This document shows, one piece after another, positions 7,666-16,346 of a DNA stretch of 64,000 nucleotides (positions are counted from its first letter, which is position 1; the number at the start of each line of letters is the position of its first letter). Both the position numbers and the translations under genes were made by a program. The DNA is taken from positions 806,001 to 870,000 of the forward strand of contig OZ220477.1 of the NCBI GenBank assembly GCA_965116015.1, given 5' to 3'. Source of the stretch: S5-327 sp965116015. GTDB taxonomy: Bacteria; Chloroflexota; Dehalococcoidia; Lucifugimonadales; Australimonadaceae. The notes beneath the pieces were generated by a model that saw only the letters and a program-made list of their open reading frames with translations, did not search any database and had not been told where the DNA came from.

Positions 7666-8448
7666 ATGAACCAAACTCGCAAGCGCGAACTAGCCCAGGA
7701 AATGCAAACCCTCGCCCAGCGCTTCTGGAACGCCGAAGCCGAAATCTGCCGCCAATTCTGGAGCGTCCCACGATCCCCCGCCGAACAAACCCCCTGGCTC
7801 CGCCTACAGGTCTACAAAGAAATGCACGGCTCCGGACTCTCAGCAAACCCCGGAGGCATCATCCAGGGACTCATCCACAAACTCGACCGCAACCTCCCCC
7901 TCGCCCAAACCCAACAACAACGCCGCAACCTCGAACGCGACATCCAAGTCCTCCGCGAAGAATTCACCCACTACCGCCTCTTCGCCGACATCCTCGAAGA
8001 AGCCACAGGCGAACCCGTCCGCATCCAGAACCTCCCCCAATGGCAACTCCCCCAAGACGCCGAACTCCAGCGCATCCGGCAGCAAGCCCGCCAACAACAC
8101 GGACACATCGGCGAAGCAGCCATCGCCTTCACCGAAGGCGGAGGCGCCGCCTTCTTCCAAGAAGGACGCAACATCAGCGGCGACCCCCTCTCCCAACGCA
8201 TCGCCGACGCCTGCGCCATCGTCTACAACGACGAAACCGAACACGGACAACACGGCGCAGCCCAATTCCAGCACAACCTCCACACCGAACAAGAATGGGC
8301 CCAAGCCCGCGCCCTGGTCATCGACATCTGCCGCCAGCGGCTCCGAATGCGCTACGAAATGTTCGCCCTCCCCATCAACGAAACCCGCATCAACCAAATC
8401 GCCAACGCCCAAACCAACCCCTCTCCCCAATCACCACCCTCCCCATAA
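7666..8448 (+). CDS. Ferritin-like helical protein, putative di-metal site
   Basis: A 260-residue, largely helical protein. Two E/D-E-x-x-H type motifs, EEFTHY at residues 98-103 and NDETEHG at 188-194, plus acidic residues Glu150 and Glu157 on intervening helices, fit a ferritin-like four-helix bundle binding two metal ions. The C-terminal 25 residues are Pro/Ser-rich and probably disordered. GGAGAACG lies just upstream of the ATG as ribosome site. Such bundles serve as oxygenases, oxidases or iron stores; this sequence does not tell which. Codons end mostly in C or A, like the IMPase and LLM genes on the same strand. Fold inferred from motifs only. Confidence 0.6.
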   Translation: MNQTRKRELAQEMQTLAQRFWNAEAEICRQFWSVPRSPAEQTPWLRLQVYKEMHGSGLSANPGGIIQGLIHKLDRNLPLAQTQQQRRNLERDIQVLREEFTHYRLFADILEEATGEPVRIQNLPQWQLPQDAELQRIRQQARQQHGHIGEAAIAFTEGGGAAFFQEGRNISGDPLSQRIADACAIVYNDETEHGQHGAAQFQHNLHTEQEWAQARALVIDICRQRLRMRYEMFALPINETRINQIANAQTNPSPQSPPSP

Positions 8449-8488
8449 CAAGCGGGTGCCCATTTTTGAATGTCCAAGGAGAAGAGGA

Positions 8489-8941
8489 ATGATGCGCGCC
8501 GTCGCCAGTCTGCTAACGATTGCCAGCGCGCTAGCGTTGGCAGCTGCCTGCGGAGGCGATGACATCGCTGTGGCCTCCAACGCGCTGGATTGCAGGACAA
8601 TGGAATGGTCACCGGATGAGTATTCCCGATACCGATTGGAGTACCGAGGGTTCATCCTCTGGCATGGCTCCCTTGAATGGGATGCCCCTTGGGCCATGGT
8701 AGGCGCATCCCCATACTTTGCGGACTTCCTTTCCGCTAGAGACACCAATTTAATGACACCCTTTCCAGACTCCGGACTCACTTCCCCGCATACTGCTAAA
8801 AACTGGGCATGCGCAACAGCGGACAAGATTGCTCGTGCTTGTAGTCACCTAAAGACTGATCATCGGTGGCCTTGGTGGGAAAAACGGTCAAAGCTCTATG
8901 TCTACTGTGCATCCGATATTACAGACAATCACCCTTCGTAG
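8489..8941 (+). CDS. Small lipoprotein of unknown function
   Basis: A 150-residue protein starting MMRAVASLL with a lipoprotein signal peptide ending LAAAC at Cys21, then GGDD. The mature part is rich in aromatic residues (EWSPDEYSRYRLEYRG, HRWPWWEKRS) and holds four more cysteines, which could form two disulfides. A strong ribosome site (AAGGAGAAGAGG) precedes the ATG at 8489. Codon use is balanced and lacks the extreme C-ending bias of its neighbours, so the gene may have arrived more recently. No known family recognised. Confidence 0.7.
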   Translation: MMRAVASLLTIASALALAAACGGDDIAVASNALDCRTMEWSPDEYSRYRLEYRGFILWHGSLEWDAPWAMVGASPYFADFLSARDTNLMTPFPDSGLTSPHTAKNWACATADKIARACSHLKTDHRWPWWEKRSKLYVYCASDITDNHPS

Positions 8942-9173
8942 AGGGCAACCTCCCCAAACCCAGCGCCCCCCGCGGCGCAAGCTCCTGCCGCGTCGCCCCT
9001 AGCCAGCCCATCGCTCCCAGAGCCAGCCGCCCGCAACAAACCCACAACAGCCAGGCTGCCCCGAACCTTGAGACGCCCCCTCGCGATCCTCAAGCTCCGG
9101 AGCAGCGAACGACCCCGCAACGAAAACGCCCCCGCCCGCCGTAGAGCAGAGGCGCCTCTCCCGCCCCTTTCGC

Positions 9174-9179
9174 TATACT
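9174..9179 (+). promoter_or_regulatory. -10 element upstream of small Cys protein gene
   Basis: TATACT within CGCTATACTG, 57 bases before the ATG at 9236. The spacer from 8942 to 9173 is C-rich and holds no gene. An AAGGATGA ribosome site follows at 9226. Confidence 0.4.
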
Positions 9180-9235
9180 GATGCCGCGGCCTCCCGCAGT
9201 GCTGGAGCAAACCAACACCCCTCAAGGATGAACCA

Positions 9236-9463
9236 ATGGACGACCGAACCTGCGCAACCTGCATCTACCTCGACAAGCAAGCCTCCCCGCCGCAGGCCGG
9301 CTACGGAAGCCACATAGGACGATGCCGCTGCAACCCCCCGCTCCTCCTCGACGGTGGAGGCGGCGGCGGAGTATGGCCCCTGGTGAGCGCAACCGACTGG
9401 TGCGGCGAATGGGACGACGGCCTCGACGACGACGACTACGAGGACGAAAACGACGAAGACTAA
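9236..9463 (+). CDS. Small cysteine-rich, acidic-tailed protein
   Basis: A 75-residue protein with CATC at residues 6-9, CRC near 30-32, then a WPLV...DWCGEW block and a tail of Asp/Glu. The pattern C-x2-C, G-x-C-x3-PP, WP-x-V and D-W-C-G-E recurs in a widespread family of short uncharacterised bacterial and phage proteins and suggests a bound zinc ion or iron centre. AAGGATGA lies 4 bases before the ATG. It is transcribed toward a convergent gene. Function unknown. Confidence 0.65.
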   Translation: MDDRTCATCIYLDKQASPPQAGYGSHIGRCRCNPPLLLDGGGGGGVWPLVSATDWCGEWDDGLDDDDYEDENDED

Positions 9464-9474
9464 CGCCGCCCCCC

Positions 9475-10556
9475 CTAAACCCGAGGATCCCCCCTGAACG
9501 CCAGATAGTGATTCCCCTTCGACACCGCACCCAAACCCGTCACCGCCCGCGACCACGACTCCCCACCATCCTCCGACCACAACACATCCCCGTCCGACGT
9601 CGCAGCTAGCGCCTGAACGCCGCCCCCCGACTCCTCCAGCGTCATCGCCTCCACGCTCGCCGTAAGATCCCCCTCCAACCCAGCCCCCCTCAGCCTCTCC
9701 CACGTCTCTCCCCCGTCCCGGCTCCGCGAGATCCGCGTCGACGCCGTCCCATCACGATGCCAACTCCCCGGACTCTTCTGCCCAGCCGTAACCAACATAT
9801 ACCACGGATCGCTCGGCTTATACACCAACTGATCCGGATACCCCCCAAACTCGCTCCCCCGCCCGAACACATTCACCCACGTAACCCCATCATCCCGCGA
9901 CATCCACAAACCCTCGCCACCCGTCACAAACATCCGCCCCGGATCCAACGGATTCGACACCAACCGATGCACATCGTTGTACATCCCCGAATCTCCGTAA
10001 ACGTATCCCCCCCATCCGTCGACCGGTACAACCCCCCCTGCTCGATGCTCGCATACACCGTAGACGCATCCCCCGGACGAAAACTAATATGCTTCAGATG
10101 CGCAACATGCGGCGGCGCAGGAAACCGCCACGCGCTCGTCTCCTGAGCCCCCAGCGCCGGCTTCTCACTCCACGTCCCTCCCAGATCATCGCTCACGAAC
10201 AACCGCGCCGGCTCCGTCCCCGCAAACAACCGCGTCCTCCCCCCAACCTCCGCCGTCGACAAACTATAAACGTTCCGCTCCGTAAGACCCTCGTCCCGCC
10301 TCTCCCAACTCCGCCCATCATCCTCGCTCGCATACACCCCCCCGTACTGAACCCCGCAGAACCACATCCCGCTCCGCGGATCCTGAACCAGCGCATGGAT
10401 ATGCCTTCCCTCCAGCGTCCGCTCCACAGCCGACCATCCCCCCGCATCGCGCACGATCCGCACAACCCCATCGACCGTCCCCACCAGCGCCTCCACGCTC
10501 AGCGACGACGACACAACCACATTCGACCCTCCCCCATGTGAAACCCCAATAGTCAT
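9475..10556 (-). pseudogene. BNR/sortilin-like beta-propeller protein, frameshifted
   Basis: Two overlapping minus-strand frames, 9924-10556 and 9475-9984, together read as one protein of about 355 residues. BNR Asp-box repeats occur throughout (YASEDDGRSWERR, FVSDDLGGTWSE, YRSTDGGDTFTE, WMSRDDGVTWVN, SRSRDGGETWER, LWSEDGGESWSR). The break is just after GGDTFTEIRG near 9984: restoring one lost base joins it to MYNDVHRLVSNPLDPG. Such propellers occur in sialidases, photosystem-assembly-like and exo-alpha-sialidase-annotated proteins; catalysis cannot be assumed. No signal peptide is seen. The frameshift may be genuine decay or a sequencing error. Confidence 0.75.
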
Positions 10557-10640
10557 AACCTCACATCCCTTTCCCTAATCGTTCCCTAGCCCAATCGACC
10601 CCTAGCCCAACTGCCGCCTCTAGCCTCCCGCAGTATGGTG

Positions 10641-11423
10641 TCAGGACGGAGAACTCCGAAAGCAATCGAGGCAGCGGGGCCTTTTCATGCTCGTCTTCCG
10701 CTCCTTGCCGCACGAGTGGCAATACTTCTCCTCATAGTCGTAATTCTGGTACTCGTTCCACGTCTTGTAGTGCTCCAGGCAATAAGGCCTATCCGGATTG
10801 AGAGCAAGATCTCGCCTGCACCGAATGCAGTACCCGCCCGTGCTCGCCGGCGCTCTAGGCGCGCTCCTCCTCGACCTCGCCGCAGGCGCCCGCTCGGAAG
10901 CAGCCGGGCGAGCCGCCGACTTCGCAGGAGCAGGGGAGACAGCAGCCCCCGACCGCTCAGCGCGCTCCCGAAGCCTCTCGACATAGCGGTCCAATTCCCT
11001 GTAGAGCTCCCCATGCTGCGCCTTCTCAACCCGAACCCCAAGCTCCCGGGCGTTATTGAAGGACGACTCAAGCAGATTCATCGAAGTCGCCAGCGCCGTC
11101 GATTCATTCATATAAATCTTGGCGTGGAGCCACTTAACCGGATAAACAGTCGCCCCCTCGCCCTTCAGCCACGCCACGCCCTCATCCTGCGTCTTCTCGG
11201 CGCGATAGAAAATCTCAAATCGCAGCCCCTTCCGATTCAGAGCATCTCCGAGGAGCCTCGCCAGGTGCTCGTGATGCTTGTTATATGGAGACACCAGGTA
11301 AAGACGCTCCTTCGCCTCCTTGATAACGTCATACACAGCCTGCTGCACATCCTCATCGAACAAGAACTGCGGCGGCCGACCCTCATCCCCAACGCTGGAT
11401 GCAGACTTCCTGAAAGGAACCAA
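10641..11423 (-). CDS. Phospholipase-D-like protein with C-terminal zinc ribbon
   Basis: A protein of about 260 residues. The N-terminal half is a single PLD-type domain with HAKIYMNE, an HKD motif in which Glu replaces Asp, followed by ATSMNLLESSF, so two chains would be needed for one active site. After a basic Ala/Pro/Arg linker comes a cysteine-rich end: CIRC, CLEH, CHSCG and CLDC, which could hold two zinc ions. PLD nucleases and transphosphatidylases share this fold; the zinc ribbons favour nucleic-acid binding. Start: TTG at 11423 has a perfect AGGAGG 6 bases upstream, whereas the ATG 60 bases earlier would read through G-rich spacer. Confidence 0.75.
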   Translation of the reverse strand: MVPFRKSASSVGDEGRPPQFLFDEDVQQAVYDVIKEAKERLYLVSPYNKHHEHLARLLGDALNRKGLRFEIFYRAEKTQDEGVAWLKGEGATVYPVKWLHAKIYMNESTALATSMNLLESSFNNARELGVRVEKAQHGELYRELDRYVERLRERAERSGAAVSPAPAKSAARPAASERAPAARSRRSAPRAPASTGGYCIRCRRDLALNPDRPYCLEHYKTWNEYQNYDYEEKYCHSCGKERKTSMKRPRCLDCFRSSPS

Positions 11424-11512
11424 AGCTCGCCTCCTATGCCTCTGCTTGACCGTATCCCCTCGCCCCCGCCCACCTCCCCCCAACAGGGGAGGAGGGCAGG
11501 GCGCCCCCCAAC

Positions 11513-12775
11513 CTACCGATCGATCCTACGCTCCTCCAGAACCTCCACCTTGTACTCCGCATCGTACTCCGCCGGCATCTCCACCTGGCGCGACAACTCA
11601 ACCTGCTTATGCGTCCGCGTTGACTCATTGATCGCAAGCCCAACCTCCAGCGTCGCCATCCCCCACGCCCCGCTATGAAACACCGGACGCCCAAGCCGCA
11701 CCGCGTTGTACAACTCCTCCAACTCCTGATCCCGATGCAGCGGATCAGAATCCACAATCAACTCCGTCAACCCATCATCCGTATACCTGTACAACCCCTC
11801 CGGACCCTGACGCAGCTCCCCAAACTCGCAACTCACAATCACGATCCCCAGATCATTCGGCTTCCACCGCTCCGGACCATGCTCCCGGCGGAAAAACTGC
11901 CGCTCACCCTCCCCCCCGATCCGCAACGACAACTTCTCCTCATCCTCAGGACGCGTCCCCGCCGCCATAGCCCTCCGGATACTATTCCGCTCCCCCGGCG
12001 TATACCGCGTATTCGCATCACCCCACGGCACAAGCTCCGACGCCACAAAATACCCATACCCATTGTGGATCGCCACACCCGTAACCCCGCTCTCAAACTC
12101 CAGAAACGCCGCATAGTACCCCGGAATAGACCGATACTTCATCCACTGACCATAAGCCCCCCGAACACTCCTCGCCTTCCCTCCCGCGATCAAACGAATG
12201 CTGTCGATCTGATGCGGAGTCTGACGATACACCAACCCTCCCCCCTGATCCGGATCAAGCTCATCCGCCGTCCGCGGACGTATCACCCAATCCGTATACG
12301 CAATCGCATTCACCGCCCCAAGCTCCCCCAACTCCCCCGACGCCACAATCTGACGCATCAACCTCACATGCGGCTGGAAACTCTGCGTATGCCCCGCCAC
12401 CAGCTTCACCCCATTCCGATCGCACGCCTCCACCATCTCCTCAGCCTGCCGAATATCCAGCGCCATCGGCTTCTCAACCACAACATGCTTCCCATGATTC
12501 GCCGCCAGCACAGTCATCGGCGCATGGAACCGATTCGGCGTCGATATCCACACCGCCTCAACATCCGGATCCCGAACAAGCCCCTCCGCGCTGTCGAAAA
12601 CCCGCGCCTCCTCATACCGAGCCTTGAACCGCGCACGAACATCCGGATTCACATCCGCCCCAGCGAACAGATCGATATACGGAGCCCGCTCCATCGGAGG
12701 CAACATCTCCGCAGCCCCAACCCCGATCCCGATCACCCCCAACTTCAGCGGCCTCGCCTCTCCTGTCGTCATCAT
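11513..12775 (-). CDS. Gfo/Idh/MocA family oxidoreductase
   Basis: A 420-residue NAD(P)-dependent dehydrogenase. The Rossmann segment (LGVIGIGVGAAEMLPP) opens the protein; HVVVEKPMAL carries the family EKP motif with the catalytic-region Lys; GGGLVYRQTPHQID carries the conserved His. The C-terminal extension resembles phthalate-4,5-cis-dihydrodiol-dehydrogenase-like (Pht4) members, which oxidise cyclic or sugar-like diols. Two ATGs in tandem at 12775 follow GGAAGGAGCG; the longer open frame upstream is spacer sequence. It is flanked by spacer on one side and the PLD-like gene on the other, so its pathway is unknown. Confidence 0.85.
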   Translation of the reverse strand: MMTTGEARPLKLGVIGIGVGAAEMLPPMERAPYIDLFAGADVNPDVRARFKARYEEARVFDSAEGLVRDPDVEAVWISTPNRFHAPMTVLAANHGKHVVVEKPMALDIRQAEEMVEACDRNGVKLVAGHTQSFQPHVRLMRQIVASGELGELGAVNAIAYTDWVIRPRTADELDPDQGGGLVYRQTPHQIDSIRLIAGGKARSVRGAYGQWMKYRSIPGYYAAFLEFESGVTGVAIHNGYGYFVASELVPWGDANTRYTPGERNSIRRAMAAGTRPEDEEKLSLRIGGEGERQFFRREHGPERWKPNDLGIVIVSCEFGELRQGPEGLYRYTDDGLTELIVDSDPLHRDQELEELYNAVRLGRPVFHSGAWGMATLEVGLAINESTRTHKQVELSRQVEMPAEYDAEYKVEVLEERRIDR

Positions 12776-13077
12776 CGCTCCTTCCTCATACTGCAATCCC
12801 GCTTGCCAAAACCCTCTCCCGTCCCTCAACCCTGTTCCCGACCCAACTCCTGCCCGCCCCAGCCACAACCCCCCGGCCACCCAACGGCTCGCGCCCAACT
12901 CCCCCGAGCCCAGTCCTCGCCCGGAGACGACGCGCGCCGGCGCCGAAACCCTACAGCAACTCCCCCGTCCCCTCAACCAACCCCCTGGCCCCCTCCCCCC
13001 GCCGCCCCCCCCCCCAACCCCGCGACAGGGCAGGGGAGACTCCCTCGCGCCCCCTCCCCCCAGCTATCATAGCCCCC
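12776..13077. other. C-rich spacer between divergent genes
   Basis: No gene is visible. It contains poly-C runs near 13006 and one dispersed motif copy (ACAGGGCAGGGGAGACTCCC near 13025) that resembles sequences at 1351, 11483 and 14158. Its right end holds the promoter of the LLM gene. Confidence 0.55.
13065..13070 (+). promoter_or_regulatory. -10 element, probable leaderless promoter
   Basis: TATCAT in AGCTATCATAG ends 7 bases before the ATG at 13078, the same geometry as at 5327. No ribosome site is present before the ATG. Confidence 0.45.
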
Positions 13078-14055
13078 ATGAACCACCACAGACCCCCGCT
13101 ATTCTCCGTCGGCGGAAGCTCCGGCCTCGGATGGCAAACCCTCCTCGACGTCTGCAAAACCTGCGAGCGCGCCGGCTACTTCGCCTTCTACCCATCCGAC
13201 CACCTCATGACCGTCCAGGCCGGCAAAGGACCCTCCCCAGACCGCCTCGACGCCCTCGCCGCGCTCGCCGCCCTCTCCGCCCACACCTCCACCCTCCGCC
13301 TCGGAGTCCTCGTCGCCAACAACCTCTTCCGACACCCCGTCGTCACCGCCAAAATCCTCAACACAATCGACCACGCATCCAACGGACGCGCAGAACTCGG
13401 CCTCGGCGCCGGATGGGCCCAACCCGAACACGACGCCCACGGATTCCCCTTCCCCCCGCCCCCTCAGCGCATCGACATGCTCGACGAAGCCCTCTCCGTC
13501 ATCAAAGCCCTCTGGACCACCGAACCCGCCAACTTCAAAGGAACCTACTACAACCTCCGCGACGCCCCCCACATCCCCAAACCCATCCAGAAACCACACC
13601 CCCCCATCATCGTCGGAGGCATAAGCCCACGCACAATGCGCGTCGCACTCAAACACGCCGACGACTGGGACCAGATCGCCCCCATCCGGCAAGTCGCCCG
13701 CAACATCCAGCGCTTCCGCGACCAAGCCGCCGAAAACAGACGCAACCTAACCCAAATGCGCTTCTCCGTCCAAACCCCATTCAACTTCGTCCAAACCCGC
13801 GCCCAAGCCAACCGCATCATCGACAACGCCATCGCCAGCCTCAACTACGGAGCCCAAAACCCCGCCCCCGGCTACAACAACCTCCGCGAACACATCGCCG
13901 ACTCCCGACTCCTCGGATCCCCCGACGAAATCACCGACCAGATAGGCCGCTGGATCGACGCCGGAGTCAACCACTTCATCCTCACAACCCCGCGCCCCTT
14001 CTCCCCCGAACCCCTCGAAACCTTCATCGCCAAAGTCGCCCCAGCCTTCCGCTAA
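13078..14055 (+). CDS. LLM-class flavin/F420-dependent oxidoreductase (paralogue 1)
   Basis: A 325-residue TIM-barrel protein of the bacterial-luciferase-like class. Visible family marks are FYPSDHL near residue 40, LRLGVLVANNLFRHPVVTAK, IDHASNGRAELGLGAGW, and KPHPPIIVGG. Members reduce or mono-oxygenate substrates using F420H2 or FMNH2 and are highly expanded in SAR202-type Chloroflexota and Actinobacteria. No cofactor gene is nearby, so F420 versus FMN cannot be decided. It is closely related to the gene at 15387; two small genes lie between. It appears leaderless. Confidence 0.88.
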   Translation: MNHHRPPLFSVGGSSGLGWQTLLDVCKTCERAGYFAFYPSDHLMTVQAGKGPSPDRLDALAALAALSAHTSTLRLGVLVANNLFRHPVVTAKILNTIDHASNGRAELGLGAGWAQPEHDAHGFPFPPPPQRIDMLDEALSVIKALWTTEPANFKGTYYNLRDAPHIPKPIQKPHPPIIVGGISPRTMRVALKHADDWDQIAPIRQVARNIQRFRDQAAENRRNLTQMRFSVQTPFNFVQTRAQANRIIDNAIASLNYGAQNPAPGYNNLREHIADSRLLGSPDEITDQIGRWIDAGVNHFILTTPRPFSPEPLETFIAKVAPAFR

Positions 14056-14290
14056 CCCAACCCCCAACCCGCACCCACACACAGCGGACGCCCCCTCCAT
14101 CGTCCCCCGGGAACGCGGAATGCGGACGCCCCTCAATGACCCCCCAACGCCCCCCAGAACAGGGCAGGGTAGGGACCCCAACGCGCCCCCGCGCCCCCTC
14201 AAACCTGTCATCTTCGCGACACTTCCCCGTTGCGCCATACGCCACACCCCCCGTACCCTGTCCCTTATCCCCCCTCTCCTACGCCTCCCT
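14056..14290. other. C-rich spacer
   Basis: No gene is seen. It contains another copy of the dispersed ACAGGGCAGGGTAGGGACCC-type motif near 14158, then becomes T-richer toward the phased repeats that follow. Confidence 0.5.
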
Positions 14291-14400
14291 GTCTCGCACT
14301 GTCTCGCATCCCTCTAACCCCCTCCGCCCCCTGTCTCATTTCGTCTCATTCCAGACCTGTTCCAGACCCAAAACAGACCTATCCCAGACCTGATCAGACC
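14291..14400. promoter_or_regulatory. Helically phased iterons upstream of HTH gene
   Basis: CAGACC occurs five times at 14352, 14363, 14374, 14385 and 14395, that is at intervals of 11, 11, 11 and 10 bases. Just before it GTCTC occurs at 14333 and 14343, and earlier at 14291 and 14301, again 10 bases apart. All sites would face the same side of the helix. The cluster ends 37 bases before the ATG of the HTH gene, fitting an operator for a multimeric DNA-binding protein. Confidence 0.6.
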
Positions 14401-14437
14401 CGCCGCAACCCCCGATTCACGAGTGGAATGACACACT

Positions 14438-14872
14438 ATGGAACAAAATGAAACAGATTTCACAGAACCCACAGACTCCGAAGAACCCCTCTCCGACAGG
14501 CAACTCCTGGCCCTCCCCTTCATCGCCGCCGCATCGCCATCCATCACCCAAGGAGCCAAAGCCGCCGGCATCGCACGCTCAACCCTCATCCGATGGCGCA
14601 GAGACCCCCACTTCCGCGCCGAACTCGAACGCATGCGCAGCGAAGCCGCATCCCTCGCCTACACCGAACTCCAGGGACTCGTCCTCAAAAGCGTCAACTC
14701 CCTCGCCGAACTCCTCGAACACCAAAACCCCAGCGTCCGCCTCAGCGCCATCCGATCCGTCCTCAGCAGCGCCTTCAGAGCCAACGACCTCAACCAACTC
14801 TACAACCGCTTCGACGTCATCGACAACTCCATCTCCCTCCTCAAAAACGAAACCATCCGCAAACCCCGCTAA
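14438..14872 (+). CDS. Small helix-turn-helix protein, terminase-small-subunit-like
   Basis: A 144-residue protein with an acidic start followed by a helix-turn-helix around residues 20-58 (ALPFIAAASPSITQGAKAAG, then IARSTLIRWRRDPHFRAELE). This layout matches the phBC6A51-type HTH found in phage terminase small subunits and orphan chromosomal relatives. The rest is helical with a heat-repeat-like stretch (HQNPSVRLSAIRSVLSSA). No large terminase or other phage gene is in the window, so it is more likely a DNA-binding regulator. The phased CAGACC repeats upstream are its obvious candidate target. Codon bias matches the region. Confidence 0.65.
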   Translation: MEQNETDFTEPTDSEEPLSDRQLLALPFIAAASPSITQGAKAAGIARSTLIRWRRDPHFRAELERMRSEAASLAYTELQGLVLKSVNSLAELLEHQNPSVRLSAIRSVLSSAFRANDLNQLYNRFDVIDNSISLLKNETIRKPR

Positions 14873-14962
14873 ACCCAACCTCCCGCCCCTCCAAACGCCC
14901 CCACACCTCTACCTCCTCCCCGCAACAACCCAAACAACCCAGCTCCGAAAGGCGACCCCCCT

Positions 14963-15271
14963 ATGAAATCCTCCCTCCGCAGCATCGAACGCTACCTCAT
15001 CGTCCAGATACTCCAGATCCGCCTCCAGCCCGTAGCCGACAACTTCGCCCAACGATGCGCCCACGCCATCGACAACAACAAACCATTCCCCGACATCATC
15101 GACCTCATCCAGAACGCCGTCGCCGCCAGAGTCCCCGTCCTCGCCATCGCCCCCGTCGACAACTACCTCCAGAACTGCCAGCGCAAACGCGAGTATCCCG
15201 ACCCCGACACCATCGTCCACAACATCGTCTTCGGCCTCAGCCTCGCCCGCCCCCACCTCCCCCCGCGCTAA
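14963..15271 (+). CDS. Small hypothetical protein
   Basis: A 102-residue protein beginning MKSSLRSIERYL, predicted mostly helical, with two cysteines (FAQRCAH and LQNCQRKREY). GAAAGG lies about 9 bases before the ATG. It follows the HTH gene by 90 bases and may be co-transcribed with it. Codon use fits the region, supporting that it is real. I recognise no family. Confidence 0.5.
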   Translation: MKSSLRSIERYLIVQILQIRLQPVADNFAQRCAHAIDNNKPFPDIIDLIQNAVAARVPVLAIAPVDNYLQNCQRKREYPDPDTIVHNIVFGLSLARPHLPPR

Positions 15272-15349
15272 CAACCAACTCCCATCCCCCAAACAAACCC
15301 CCGCCCAACCCCCCAAACCCCAACGACTACCCCCACAAACCAAACCCGC

Positions 15350-15355
15350 TATCAT
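15350..15355 (+). promoter_or_regulatory. -10 element upstream of second LLM gene
   Basis: TATCAT in CGCTATCATCC, 32 bases before the ATG at 15387, followed by an AGGAGAA ribosome site. It is the same hexamer as before paralogue 1, but here with a leader. Confidence 0.45.
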
Positions 15356-15386
15356 CCCTCCCGGCGCACAGCCAGGAGAACCACCA

Positions 15387-16346
15387 ATGACCAACACCCT
15401 CTTCAGCCTCGGCGGAAGCTCAGGCCTCGAATGGGCCGACTTCCTCCAAATATGCCAAACCTGCGACCAGCTCGGCTTCCACGCCTTCTACCCCTCCGAC
15501 CACCTTATGCAGATCCACCCCGGACGCGGCGCAACCCCCGCCCGCCTCGACGGCCTCACCGCTATGGCCGCAATCGCCGGTCACACCAAAAACCTCCGCC
15601 TCGGAATGCTCGTCATCAACAACAACCTCCGACACCCCGTCATCACCGCCAAAATCATCAACACCATCGACCACGCATCCAACGGACGCGCAGAAATGGG
15701 CATCGGCTCAGGAAACGTCAAACACGAATTCGACGTCCACGGAATCCCATTCCCACCCTTCCCCGAACGAACCCAACGCCTCGACGAAGCCCTCTCCGTC
15801 ATCAAAGCCATCTGGACCGACGAACCCGCAACCTTCAACGGAACCTACTACAACCTCAACCAAGCCCCCCAAATGCCCAAACCCATCCAAAAACCACACC
15901 CCCCCATCATCGTCGGCGGACGCGGCGACCAAACCCTCCGCATCGCCGCCAAGCACGCCAACGACTACAACCAGATCGCACCCCTCCAAGAAGCCAAAAT
16001 CAACCTCGCCCGTATGCAAACAATCTGCAACGAAACAGGCAAAGACATCTCCGCAATGCGACGCTCCATCCAGATACAGATCAACCTAACCGACGACAAA
16101 ACCGCCGTCGAACAAACCATCGCCCGCGGCGCCGCCCTCGCCACCCAGCGCCCCGCCGCCCACTACGCCTCCCCCGAAGACCAGGCCCGCGACAGCATGC
16201 TCCTCGGATCCCCAGCCGAAATCGTCGACCAGCTCGGCCGCTGGACCGAAATCGGCGTCAACCACTTCATCCTCATGACCCCCAGACCATTCAACCCCGC
16301 CATAATGGAACGCTTCGCCGCCCAAATCGCCCCCCACTTCCCCTAA
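15387..16346 (+). CDS. LLM-class flavin/F420-dependent oxidoreductase (paralogue 2)
   Basis: A 319-residue luciferase-like barrel protein with the same landmarks as the gene at 13078 (GGSSGLEWADFL, FYPSDHLM, LRLGMLVINNNLRHPVITAK, IDHASNGRAEMGIGSG, KPHPPIIVGG). The two clearly derive from one duplication but differ throughout, so the event is not recent. Unlike paralogue 1 it has a leader with AGGAGAA before the ATG. Its last codons (AQIAPHFP and stop) are repeated several times in the downstream spacer. Substrate and cofactor are undetermined. Confidence 0.88.
   Translation: MTNTLFSLGGSSGLEWADFLQICQTCDQLGFHAFYPSDHLMQIHPGRGATPARLDGLTAMAAIAGHTKNLRLGMLVINNNLRHPVITAKIINTIDHASNGRAEMGIGSGNVKHEFDVHGIPFPPFPERTQRLDEALSVIKAIWTDEPATFNGTYYNLNQAPQMPKPIQKPHPPIIVGGRGDQTLRIAAKHANDYNQIAPLQEAKINLARMQTICNETGKDISAMRRSIQIQINLTDDKTAVEQTIARGAALATQRPAAHYASPEDQARDSMLLGSPAEIVDQLGRWTEIGVNHFILMTPRPFNPAIMERFAAQIAPHFP

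Noticed and set aside
14438..15271. A prophage remnant based on the terminase-like HTH protein
   Set aside because: No large terminase, portal, capsid or integrase is present around it; the HTH and one small hypothetical protein alone do not support a prophage.
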